Shown: positions 34,732-47,400 of the stretch, one piece after another
Numbering within the stretch: position 1 is the first letter of the stretch
Layout of the letters: each line of letters begins with the position of its first letter
NCBI GenBank assembly: GCA_000149265.1
Contig: CH002796.1
Coordinates: 895,879 to 959,878 of the forward strand
DNA length: 64,000 nt
Reading direction: 5' to 3'
Source of the DNA: Ciona savignyi
Lineage: Eukaryota > Chordata > Ascidiacea > Phlebobranchia > Cionidae
The notes under the pieces: generated by a model
What the model was told of the DNA's origin: nothing
Databases searched by the model: none
Seen by the model: the letters and a program-made list of their open reading frames with translations, nothing else
Program-made: the position numbers and the translations under genes

Positions 34732-36887
34732 AACCAAAGCACTTCTCCGGGTGTGTTTTTACCCTTTTGTCCGAGCCATTTTAGTTTTTAAAGCTTCCAT
34801 TTTTTCAGTCGAGCAAAATGCTCGTAGGAAATCGTGTTCGTTTAAAAATAGAATAAAGGTGTTCTTTTAAGTTGTGGAATTATGGGTTGTCTGCTACGTT
34901 ATCCGCATTTTTATTGGGAAATACTAAAAGGAGGGGAAGCGGGAAGGAGGGAAATTGTAAACTAAAATAAAGACTATAAAATTATAGAACTAGTTTTAAA
35001 CATGGGGTTGGAGTTATGGTTAGTTCTGGGGTTGAAATTAATGTTTAGGACAGTGTTAAAATTAATTTCCGTAATTTTGGTGAGTAGTTTCCCTCCTCTT
35101 TTATTTCCTTCAGTGCATACTTCCGCCAAATTAGTGTAATTCAATTTGCACGTAGCGCTAGTCGACTTTGCACCTGTGTTTATTGGAAGTTAGCCAGTTT
35201 TTGCAAGGCTTCAGGAGGTTTTCTTGGAGTCATTTCAAGTTATTTCATCCCCCCCCCCCCAGTAGATTCAATAACCGCAAATGAAGCAAATCACAACACA
35301 GCTACAGGAAAAACGGCCAACACACATTCTTTAAAACACGTCTTTGAAAGAAAATGGATATTACTAAAATTAATATATTGAACGAGGTCGCTAAACCTGG
35401 GCGAAGACAATATTTCTGTAACGAGAATTGATATAAAAGTTTTAAACAAGTATCATAAGGATGATGATTTTTTTCTATAATCTAATTCAAATTTAAACGC
35501 CTTTAAACCTAAAAAAGGCAAACTAATATATTGGCTGAATGGTTGGCGCGACCGATCCATATATACAGCATGTGTGACCAAATTGTTAGCCCACACACGG
35601 ACAAACATTAGATCACCTCACTGCCCATTGTCGGGTTACCGGAGCTATTGCAATATGTTGTGTATAATTTACATGTTCCTTAAATTTAATAGAACTCATT
35701 ATTAATTCGAAGGATTCATGCAATGTCTGTTAAGTGCCTTGCCCGGTCGATTCATACACTTACTAGTAAACCTAAAACGCTTACAGTTTTTTCGAGCCTA
35801 CAGTCCTGTATGCTATGTTATATGAAGGTCTTGGTGTATGGTAACACTATTTAATTAAGATTCGTAATTCAGATGTTCTATTCTGGACTACACCGCAGCA
35901 AAAATAAACAACCAAAGCACTTCCCCGGGTGTGTTTTTACCCTTTGTCCGACCCATTTTATTTTTTAAAGCCTCCGTTTTTTTCAGTCGAGCAAATGTTC
36001 ATAGGAAATCGTGTTCGTTTAAAAATAGAATAAAGGTGTTATTTTAAGTTGTGGAATTATGGGTTCTATTCTAAGTTATCCGCATTTTTATTGGGAAATA
36101 CTAAAAGGAGTGGAAGCGGGAAGGAGGGAAATTGTAAACTAAAATAAAGACTATAAAATTATAGAACTAGTTTTAAACATGGGGTTGGAGTTATGGTTAG
36201 TTCTGGGGTTGAAATTAATGTTTAGGACAGTGTTAAAATTAATTTCCGTAATTTTGGTGAGTAGTTTCCCTCCTCTTTTATTTCCTTCAGTGCATACTTC
36301 CGCCAAATTAGTGTAATTCAATTTGCACGTAGCGCTAGTCGACTTTGCACCTGTGTTTATTGGAAGTTAGCCAGTTTTTGCAAGGCTTCAGGAGGTTTTC
36401 TTGGAGTCATTTCAAGTTATTTCACCCCCCCCCCCCCTCAGTATTCAATACCAGCAAATGAAGCAAATCACAACACAGCTACAAGGAAAAAAACGGCAAC
36501 ACACATTCTTTAAAACACGTCTTTGAAAGAAAATGGATATTACTAAAATTAATATATTGGACGAGGTCGCTAAACCTGGGCGAAGACAATATTTCTGTAA
36601 CGAGAACTGATATAAAAGTTTTAAACAAGTATCCTAAGGACGATGATTTTTTTCTATAATCTAATTCAAATTTAAACCTAAAAAAAGGCAAACTAATATA
36701 TTGGCTAAGTGGTTGGCACGACCGATCCATATACAGCATGTGTGACCAAAATGTTAGCCCACACACGGACAATCATTAGATCACCTCGCGCCCACCGTCG
36801 GGTTACCGGAGCTATTGCAGTATGTTGTGTATAATTCACATGTTCCTTCAATTTAGTAGAACTATTTAATTAAGTTTTCGTAATTCA
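34732..36887. repeat. ~1-kb tandem segmental duplication downstream of sideroflexin
   Basis: Copy 1 (34732-35871) and copy 2 (35911-36887) both start CAACCAAAGCACTTC and end near TTAATTAAG..TCGTAATTCA. They are nearly identical across hundreds of bases, including a 10-13 base poly-C run, an element C fragment, a SINE-B fragment and a SINE-A fragment. Copy 1 has about 160 extra bases near its end. The unit starts 24 bp after the sideroflexin stop, so the 3'UTR and its poly(A) hexamer (34852 and 36029) are duplicated. Confidence 0.92.
34852..34857 (+). promoter_or_regulatory. sideroflexin poly(A) signal
   Basis: AATAAA 144 nt after the stop codon, followed by a GT-rich stretch (GGTGTTCTTTTAAGTTGTGG) as expected for a cleavage site. 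A duplicate hexamer is at 36029-36034. Confidence 0.7.
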
Positions 36888-36909
36888 AAGACGTTAAAGG
36901 TACCGCACG

Positions 36910-36937
36910 TGAACTTGAAAGTGAACTGGGGTCACCT
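36910..36937 (-). promoter_or_regulatory. three nuclear-receptor half-sites upstream of CYP26-A
   Basis: On the minus strand these read AGGTGA, AGTTCA and AGTTCA, separated by 4 and 6 bases. All three fit the RGKTSA half-site, but the spacings are not the canonical 5, 2 or 1 of retinoic-acid response elements. Located 1.5 kb before the CYP26-A ATG, just past the segmental duplication. Confidence 0.4.
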
Positions 36938-37059
36938 TTGGTACGCTCAACTTGGAAACTACAAATATTTTTTAAAACGCAGCGTCCCAAAATATCCACT
37001 GGCACGACCTACCTCCTATAAATGGCGTCTTAACGAAGCCTTTAAGATCTGGCAAACTT

Positions 37060-37275
37060 ATAAGATCAGATATTAATGTTTATCCCCGTAAGTGGGTTAA
37101 CGCAAGGGGTGTTAACAAACGGGCAATCGTCATATAACCTCGCGCCCACCGTCGGGTTACCGGAGCTATTGCAGTATGTTGTGTATAATTCACACGTTTC
37201 TTCAATTTGGTAGAACCATAGAATGCAGAATTATCTGTAAGTTAGTTTTCTATAGCAGAACCCATCATTTTATTA
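37060..37275 (-). mobile_element. SINE-A copy
   Basis: Starts near AGATATTAATGTTTATCCCC and stops within the body after CAATTTGGTAGAACC; the tRNA-like head is absent. Confidence 0.8.
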
Positions 37276-38474
37276 GGTTCCACATTGTCGTGTTACCTTA
37301 ACCGGAAAACCAGTAACTCTCCTTGTATTCGGCGTATAAAGCCCAACTACAGCCCGACACAAAGTACTTGCTAATAAATCTCATGTTTGCACAATACATT
37401 TTACCAATGTCTACATCGCAATCAGCCCGGAAAGGGTCGGCCCTTATATAGTTTGCCAAATGTCGAAACTACCTTGTTTTTTTAACACGTTTTGAAACTA
37501 AGAAGGTGTTATACATGTTTCCGGACAAGAAACAAGGGCGCTGTCCAGATTTCCAATACAGATAGCTAACCCACCTTTGCCGGACGAAATAAAACAAAGC
37601 CCCGAAAATTTGCTTGTACGAAAACAAATACTGGAAACTTAATTAAAAACTAGATCACGTACAGAGGTATTATTGTACACAGCTAGTGTTAACAGCAATC
37701 TTTTGTGGCGCACTTAAAATGCACAGTGTAAGCAATTGTTGCTAAAGAGTACGCAAATAACCAGCGTTGTCAAATTGTTAAATCTTAAAGCCATGGCCGC
37801 ACTGTTGGTTTTACGAGCGTAATATGTGTCTAGGTATCGCGCATAGCTAACTGATAAGGCGCCTACACAATGTCGGCACCGCCTGTGTTGTTCAGTGTAT
37901 GGGAAAAATGAGAAATAAAGGAGCGGAGAACGATCCATCATACGGCGTTCTCACGTTTTCGCTGGTGAAGTGAAGCTCCCAGCGGTCTAGATGTTCTATT
38001 CTGGACTACAGCGCAGCAAAACGACGGCTCAACAGAGTCGGAAGTGGACCGGAGTGTCGTGAAGGACTCGCAACTGGCAGACGCTCGCCAAATTTAAGAT
38101 CCGATTAGCACCCGCGGGTTAAATATAGCAGCCGGCCGCCGTAATAAGTGTTACAAAATATACTCTTGAATTAAGAAAAGAATAAAAGTTCTAAAACACA
38201 ATCGACTGCTTATAGGTGTTACATAATAACGCGCGCCCTTGGTTAACAAATTCCATCAAAGAAGTCTAAAAGCGATGCGTCATACAACGTCGCCGTCCGA
38301 CGGGAAAAAAGTTCCCCACTGACTCGCGCGAGTATAATTTGATCGACAAGAGACGCTCGGTACATTTGTCCGGGATTGCGTGTCGGAGGCGCGAATATTA
38401 CTTCTGCTTTAATGAGATTTGCCGTCGACCATTTGGAAGTCAATTTGTAGTGTAGAGTTGTCAAAGCTTAAGCA

Positions 38475-41400
38475 ATGGCATCCGGGCTGCGTTGTGAGAA
38501 GGTTCTCACGTCTAGTAGCTCGTCGTTAGCTGAAACCTGTGTTTCCCTGACGAGTAGTTGGCTTGCCGATTCTCTGGTGGCTATTCCCAGCAGTTCGATC
38601 CAGGAACTAAAGCTGACAGACTTGGAAGCAAACAGTTCAGGCAGTGAGCATAGCGAAAATCTGCTGACAGTCAATCTAACTCTACCAACCATCGAGGAAA
38701 CCATGGAAGGGAACTCAGTAGAGTATATAGACCCTGTGGTGTACGGAGGAACCATGACGAACATGTCATCCTGGGATAATGCAACCAACAAAACGCTCGT
38801 CAGCTATATCGGATCGAATGATTTCTACTTTACAATCTTCTTTCTGATAAAGTATATCGGTATTCCCGGCTTTCTCCTCTATCTAACCTGCTGGCTGTGG
38901 GAAATCCGATGTGTCCGGATGAAAGATCACTCCTGTCCTCTTCCGCTGCCTGGAGGAAACATGGGGTTTCCCCTAGTTGGAGAAATGTTCCATCTTTTTG
39001 TAGTGGTGAGTCTTGTTTACTGTTGTGATGAGAATGACTGCGTGAATTACAGACAGAACTTCAATATTTATCTACGATACCCGCTTTGTGGATCGCCTTT
39101 CACTTAAGTCACATTACTGCGCAAACATGTCTCTATTGGCCTGTCGCGTTGCGATAACCCATTTCGGTTCTATGATTTAGGTCGACGAACGTACGATTCT
39201 GTATGGTGAAGCGCGAACGCCGCTATGACCAATCCTAACACGGGAAATGCGAAATCTATGTATAATACGGTGTCGTGATAAGACTTCCCCTTAACGATGT
39301 AAAGTCGCCTGACCACATTGGGTTAGTCATTATTTGCGCGCAAACTGTCTATTTATGGAAACCGCAGAAGTTATGACGGGCTGGTACCGTAAAACCCTGA
39401 CTGATTCGCGTCACGGAAACAGACCTGATGCAAGATCATATCCGTTCCTGCTACGTGGTCCAATTCCTTTAACCAGCACCCATAAACCTGATTTCGTGTT
39501 TGCCGTAGAAAGAAACCTGCAACGTCGAGCCCTATACGGCGTCTTTGTGGTAATAAGACCCCGCCTTCATACCGCCTTTATTTACCGCTTTATCGTCGGT
39601 CGCTAGACGCTAATATTAAGTCGGTGTGATTGAAGCGGCAATTCGCTACATCTGCCGCCCCTATTCGACGTGATTAACGTTGCAAATTTCACCGCAAAAA
39701 GCACTTATCGCATGCGGCCAGACTGTTGCGGCATCCGGTAAGTCACAAACCCTCGAATTACCTGTACGAAAACCTTATACAAATAGTTCTTATCGGCGCG
39801 GTTTTGTTTGAATCTATCTCAAAATCTTTCATTTTGACATTTTAAACATCAAGGCGTCGAGTAGAATATATTTCGTGGTGTATTGATTGTAATCACAGAT
39901 AATAAGATAGAGCTTTAACACAAGTAAGAAACAACTGGCAAAATCCCGTAAACGAGACGCGTATGCTGAAATTCCAGCAAAATTTCAAACTCTTAGTACG
40001 TATAAACACGCAGTAAATTTGATTGACACATAATTTATAGTTTTTGATGTTTTATTCGATTAATTTACCTATAATGTGCGTTGCTGGGTTCTTTTAAACG
40101 CCCGAAACTGGAATTTTAATAAAAAAATAAAGGCAATACCAGCGTTTCAATGGTTGCCAAACCAATTAAATTTTATTAGGGCCCGTGCCTCTGGTGACTT
40201 TAATTTTTTGACCGCTATTTTGGTATCGGCTTATTTTTAAACAGTACTCAAGATAAGGTAATTAGATAAAAAAAAGTTTGTTTTTTTAATAATAATTTGT
40301 AATGCATGGTTTAAATGTCGAGTTAAATCAAACTTACAATATACCTACCTTAATACAGAAATTTAACCATTTTTACCATTAAAAACTCGATTTAACAATT
40401 TTAAATAAGCTAATAAAGTTAAACTGCTGTTTTTCTTGTTTTTGTTAGCAGATTAGTAAATCGTTTAAAGTATAGCGGTGTAAATATGTAATGCAATTTG
40501 TACTTTTACTGGTACCACAATAGTAGTCGAAAAAGTAATCAACATTCGCCGAACTAGTTAACTCTGAAAAAAATGGTTTAATCACTTGTGATTTATTCTA
40601 AGAAAATTTTCCTTGCAAAATCCCGGACATTTAGTAACAAAATCAGTTGTGGCGCACGTGGTTAAACTAATTTATTCGCATCCGCGTTATCGAATGGAAG
40701 AAGGTTCTTGATAAACTTGCTTGTTTTGTACGGACGTGTTATTGAATGCTCAACGCAGACGATATAACTGTTAGTAGTGTCTTAGCGATGAGCTAACCCT
40801 TTACGGCTTTAAAACTTAAAGGATAAGATATATATCTTTGTCCTATTAAATGGGAAAACGCAAGGCGCGTTATCATACAGTAATCGTCAAATTGCGTCGC
40901 GAATATGCAAGGGATCGTTCTCACAAAAGTAATGGTCAGATTACATCACGCGATTTACCGGAACTATTGAAGTGTGATGTATGATTGAGATGTTCCTTTA
41001 ATTTGGTAGAACCGATCATTTCAATGGGTTTAGTCAATGTCTGTTAAGTGCCTTGCGCAAAGACACAACCGACTAGCTAATTACCAGTTTTGAACCTGCA
41101 ACCTCTCGGTTAAAAGGCGTCGCACTAACCTATTAAGTCCGGCCAATCGACCGAACTTAAAATATTGAGAATTTTATGTTCGTTGTAGGGGGCGAATTAC
41201 CAACGACAAAGAAGGCGAAAATACGGGAAGATCTACAGGACGCACATGTTCGGGAGTCCGTCGGTGGCGGTAATTGGTGACGAATACGTGAAAAAGATTG
41301 TATTGGGGGAAGGTGGGTGTCAAAATGGAATATTTAAACACACTTGAAAACATTTTAACATATTTAAACAAATTTTTATTACATTTAAACATTTTTTTAC

Positions 41401-44400
41401 AAAATTTTAATACATTTTAACACATGTTTTAACAATTTTTAACAAATTTTTAAATCAGTTCAACACATTTAAACACATTTTGCCATTTTTTTATCAAATT
41501 TTACCAGATTTTTAACACATTTTAACACATATTTGACACAGTTAAGTACCAAAATATCTGTGCGCAAGTTTGGTAAAGAAGTTTTGTTCAGAAGAAAATT
41601 TTGAAATTCTATTAAAATTCTAGTTCAGATTATTTCGATTCACAGTTTTTTTATTGGCAATAAAAACACGCGTCCTGGCATACCGGTAGAACTAAAGTAT
41701 TCATTGCTGTCAATAACTCCATACTTCATGAACGGTCGTGTGGCCGAATGGTTAATACCGCGACCGATTCGTATACCACGCCGTATATAATGAAAACTGA
41801 TTTAGTTACTAAATGGGATCAAACTGGGCCCGGTAAAAAATAAACTTAATATGTTACATGTTATATCTTGGTACGTTATTTTGATGCGTGCGCTGATTAC
41901 TTGATGATGCCCTAGTAATCAACTCTTTGACAATAATTACCTGTCGCATTTATCGTTATTCTAACCGCCAAAAACCGTTAGACTTTACCGCCTATTTCAT
42001 TTTATATTACCGTTGCAGTATGTTTTAAGGTCAGTTGTGATTTTATACTGCTTACATGAATACCAGCATTTTATACAAGTATAGTTGAGAGTTGCTGACT
42101 ACAGGCTATCGAGAACCCTGCATAAAAGTGTAACAAATACACTTTGTTGTAACAAATACACTAATCACCGCAGGGACTTTAGTGCAAACGAGATGGCCAA
42201 GCACAACAAGACGTATTCTGGGAACGGACGGAATTGTGAACGGCGACCTTGCCACACATTGCCGGATCAAGCGGCTCGCTCTGAAAGCGTTTTCGCCAAA
42301 ATATGTCGGCACTTTTGCCCCGGTTATTCAGGCGGGCATCGCCGCTCATATAAAGGTAATTCATTTTTTTCCGAGCCAAGTTTTGAGCTCATGATGGGGG
42401 TGTTACCACACCGTTTTTGTATATGGGTCGGCATATGTGTCGGTGGCGTTAACCATTCGGCCACACGACCGTTCATATAAAGCTAATTAGTCCGACCGAT
42501 TAGTCAGATGGGTTGGTGCGACGGCTTTTAACTGTACGATTGTAGCTTCGAAACGGCCCGCTTGCTAGTCAGCTGTGTCCTTGGGCAAGGCACTTTACGG
42601 ACATTGCCTGAACTTGGCGGATTAATGGGTTTTACCAAATTGAAGGAACTTGTCTATCATATACAACACACTGCAATAGCTCCGGTAACCCGGTGGTGGG
42701 CGAGGTGATCAGACGATTGCCCGTGTGTTAATCCCTTTGGTTTTCCCATCACGGGGATAAACATGTACATCCTATCCCAATTCTCGTTAACGTGTCGAAG
42801 TGATTTAACGGTATTTGCTGAAAAGGGTTTACTCCACAAAATAGCGGTAAAACCGTGTAAGTTCCCATACCACAACCTAAAATAATACCAAACTACAACC
42901 GCAGACTTATCGCCCTAAACGCATATAAAAGAACTAGACCTTGAACAAACGAGTAAACATGTGAGCAAATACGTTTTCCAGGAATGGCTAGGGCGAGGCA
43001 CAGTACCTATCCTTGAAATGTGCAAGCAAGCAGTTTCTAAAACAATGATGACTGTACTTCTGGGCATCAAATCGGACGACCCTAACATTCAACTCTACAT
43101 CCAAGCGGCCGACGACATTATAAACAGCATTTTGAGCCTCCCGTTGGACATACCGGGGTTTGGATTTAGAAGGGTAAGTTTTGACACGATTTTAGGCCGA
43201 AAGATTTTAAATTAAGCATTCTCCACGGACATTAAATGAAACACTAATGGTGGGTATTTTTTTTTGGGGGGGAGTGGTAGGTCAAAAAAGAAAATTGTGC
43301 GTTTAACGCATGTTGGTGGTCTTAGACCGAAATCCTACGTGCAATGTGGAAATTAATCCACTTTCGGTAGTATCCCTAGATGCTATACATTTAAGACTTA
43401 ACTTATATATATATATATTTTTTATCGAGTTTAGTTTCCCCATTATGGGCACGTCCGTAAGACTGTTTTGTATACGAGTTGGTATGTATCGGTGGTGTTA
43501 CCCATTCGGCCACACGACCGTACACGAAACGTATATTTCAAATAGTATATATTAAAGGGCAGTATGGTGACTACTCGTGTTATGATCCGATATGCGAATT
43601 ATGTAACTTTTTGATTGTTTATAACAGTTTTAGTATGCACACAACTGAATAGTCAACGATTTAATACAATCAACTTGCCTGTACAAAACGCGCCGTAAAC
43701 AAATGTTTCAAGTTTTTAACGGACATAATAACTGAGCATCATATCTATAGACATTTTAATTAAAATATTGGCTTGACCGCAAATTTGAAGTCACGGTAAT
43801 TAAGATAAGAAACGGCGGTTTACAGCGCTTGGCAACCAGTATATGCAAATAAGACTATACACCTGCAGTCCTGCCGCAAACACCAGAACATCTTCGACAT
43901 TAAAAAATATAATACACCTGAATACAACGCGTTATATATCCAATGACCTGGTGACATGACATGCCTGTTACCACTGTTACTTAGAAAAAACAAAGAAAAT
44001 TGAGTAAAATCAAAATGTGTTCCCTTTGGAATCGAAGGAGACACATATTAACCGAAATAGAGCCATCGTCACATTTTATTACCACTTTGTTTCCGGTGGC
44101 ATTTGTTATCTTCAATTTTATGTGTCCTAATCTATACTGTGCAAAGTTGCCACAAGGTGTAGTTCCTATGTGTTACAGAATTTTATATGGACCAGGACTG
44201 GCTCAACGGTATATCGTTGGACCAAATACTACTTGTAAAAGAGTAAGGTCGTGTAGCCGAATGGTTAAAGCGACCGATACTTATAAAGACTTCTAAACAA
44301 AAACGGTCTTGGTGACGAAGCCGTAAAGTTTAAAAGGTGTACAAGGATAGGATAGGATAGGATATTCATGTTTATCCCCGTGAATGGGAAAACCTAGGGG

Positions 44401-47400
44401 GTTATCACACGGGCAATCGTCAGATCACCTCGCCCATCGTCGGGTTAACGGAGCTATTGCAGTGTGTTATATATGATAGAAACGTTCCTTCAATTTGGTA
44501 GAACCCATTAATACGCTGGATTCAGGCAATGTCCGTAAAGTGCCTTGCCCAAGGACACAACCGACAAGCTAGCGACCAGTTTCGCACCTGCAACCTTTCG
44601 ATTGAAAGGCGACGCACTTAACCGCTAGACCACCGGGCCGGCAAGAGTATAAACCAAAGCAAACGTGAACCCAAGCACATTACACCCAGCGCACATAAAA
44701 AAACATGAAAGTTTGCGTTAATTTTTAAACAATTCACAAAAAATAACCACACCCTCGGTCACTGCGCGAGTAATGAGAAAAAAAACTAAACAAAATCTTG
44801 TACGGACGCGTGTTCGGTTATTTTTTGTTTTAAATTAAAAACAATCAAACTTGTAAAACACGCCAGCGTATCAAATCGATTCAAATTATTATTAGGAGAA
44901 TTGTGTTTAATAAGTTACACCGACTTTATAAAACTCTAAAAGTAACTGTAAATGGCGTAAGGAGAGTCGCCCTAAAACTCAAAGTTTATTTGCCCAGTTT
45001 ACATAATTGAGAAGTGCAATCACGCCCACCTTATAGATTCGGACATGTTAAATTTCTTTAAACAATTTGCAAGTTTATATTACTGGCTTGTAAAGGCGGT
45101 CGTGTCGTTTTTCTGTCAATATTGTTTCAGTGTTTGAAGCTTTTGCAAATTATATAATTGCCCGAAGGTTATGCAAAGGGCGCTAAAACATCGCAACGAT
45201 TTCCCACAAATATTATATACACGCGATTTTAAAGCCAGTGTTTAAAGGCGAGTTTTCTTACACAAACGGCAAACAAAGATAAACTTGGCTATGGGGACAA
45301 TGATCCTAGGTTCGATGCCAGGTCCAGAAAAAAAACAATTTTATATAATTTGGCTTAAAACATTGTTTATATCCGTGGAGCTTAAATTGGAAAAAAGGTA
45401 GTTGTTATGATAGGGAATTCGACATAAATTTATGATTATGTCTAGTGTTCGGTATTGATTACATTTTTGAATGATTTATTTGAATGAACTGGGAAGAGTG
45501 AAAGCTTTTTTTACCAGCTTTCGTTTCGAACACAGGATTTGCTAGTTGGTAAGATCTATGTAAGTCTGTATATGTATCGGTTGCGTTAACCATTCGGCCA
45601 CACGACCTTACTAGTGAAAGTTCGTTAAGAGATAAGGTCGATACACTTGCCCACCGACGCTCAGGCTTATATGTGGATCCAACCTAAATCCCCATTATGT
45701 GTTAATTTTAATTATTAGGATTAAAACTTTTTTTTTAATTTGGAATAAATACCATCTACATACAGGGTCTAAAGGCACGAGAACTTATATTCGACAAATT
45801 GGAAACTCAATTGAAATCGAAGTTTAACGCGAGCGACGAAGAGCTCTTTGGCGACAACGGTGGCGAATACGAGAGCGTCTTGCTTAACATTCTAAAATTA
45901 GCTCGCCGCGAGGGAGAGACAGATATCAAGCTGCGGAATTTACAAAACCTGTCGCTGGAATTCATATTTGCCGGCACTCAAAGCTTGCAGTGCTCTTGCT
46001 CTCTGGTCACGTTTCATCTCAGTCAAAATCCAAAGGTAAAGACTTAAAGTGCATGTTCGACATATTGTGAAATGAAAAACGGTCTACATACATCAAGGGT
46101 AACATTAAAAAATATTTAAAATAATGAACTAACAGTTGATGAACAAAGTAAATTATAAAAGTAAATGTTCAAAAATAATTATAAAATGATACAAGAAAGT
46201 GAAAATTTATTTATATAAAAACACGCTTTTTACCGGGCCAGGTTTCGAAGCCGCGATGGACTGGTCAAGCTTTAATATACAATTGGATATTTGAATTGTC
46301 CGCGCTCACTATTGGGCCAAACGACCAATTTAGGCTTAAGGAATATTTTTTGCTTCTTATTTAGTTTCCGCATTTTTCCATTCCCTTTTCCCCTATAAGA
46401 AGCATAATTTGTTGGCAATACGGAATCAACTTACAAAGTACCACCAGATCCATTTATTTTACTTTTAGGTGGTTGAACGCTGTCGGGAGGAAATTCGAAC
46501 CGCTGGATTGTGGGACATCCCCTTGACCGAGATCAACGTGGAGCGCTTACAAGGGTTGAAATACGTAGAAATGGTCGCCAAAGAAACGCTACGCGTCACG
46601 CCGACTATTCCAGGCGCTGTCCGCGTCGCCTTGAAAACATTTGAGCTCGGGGTAAATAAATTAGGATATTTATTTTTATTAGGATATAATGGTATAACGC
46701 AAGTAGTGATATCATACAGGAAATCTTCAGACGATCAAGGTCACGGGTGGGCAACTTTTTGCACTTAAAAAAACATTTTTACCGATATTATTTTTACAAA
46801 ATAAAAAGCATTGGGACCCGCAAAACTAATAATATTTTCGCAATAAAGAGAAAACAATACTTTGCGAGCTAAAGACGCGAGTGTTCTTCTGTTTTCTTTA
46901 CTTATAATTATTAAGCGCTAAAGTAGCAATCAAATTAATATAGTAGAACGCCTAGAACCCATTATTTCGCTGGGTTCAGACAATGTCCGTCAAGTGCCTT
47001 GGCAAAAGAGACAACTGACCAGCTTGCAACCAGTTTCCTATGGCTGGAAGGCGACTTCCACTTTCGGTTAAAACCCGTGCGTGAAATGAACGTTTTTTGG
47101 CATTTTAGTGGTGTAAGACAAATCATTTGCGATGGACTCAACAATTTCGCGTTTTTGTGCGCGCACTAAAAAAATATTCCATCGTATCCGACGTTGGATC
47201 ACTGGAGGTATTACAGTTGTTAATCCCACCCATCTATTATCTTTCCGCCCCTTCCGCTAAGTGCCTTACGCAAGGCACAACCGACAGACTAACGGCCAGT
47301 TGCGAAACCTCAACCTACCGACTTCCGACCCGCCCCGGTACGAATGATCTTACCGGTCGGCAAGTTGACAGATATTCTTAAACGGATGTTCATAAAAGTA

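Noticed and set aside
38243-38464. 73-aa minus-strand open frame next to the CYP26-A start
   Set aside because: No motif, and it lies in the GC-richer promoter patch, where open frames are expected by chance.
38468-38791. 107-aa open frame antisense to CYP26-A exon 1
   Set aside because: Shadow of a real coding exon; the sense frame has the P450 anchor and hinge.
39334-39606. 90-aa plus-strand open frame in CYP26-A intron 1
   Set aside because: It does not fit the P450 sequence; the true exon 2 is at 41189-41312 with matching phase and homology.
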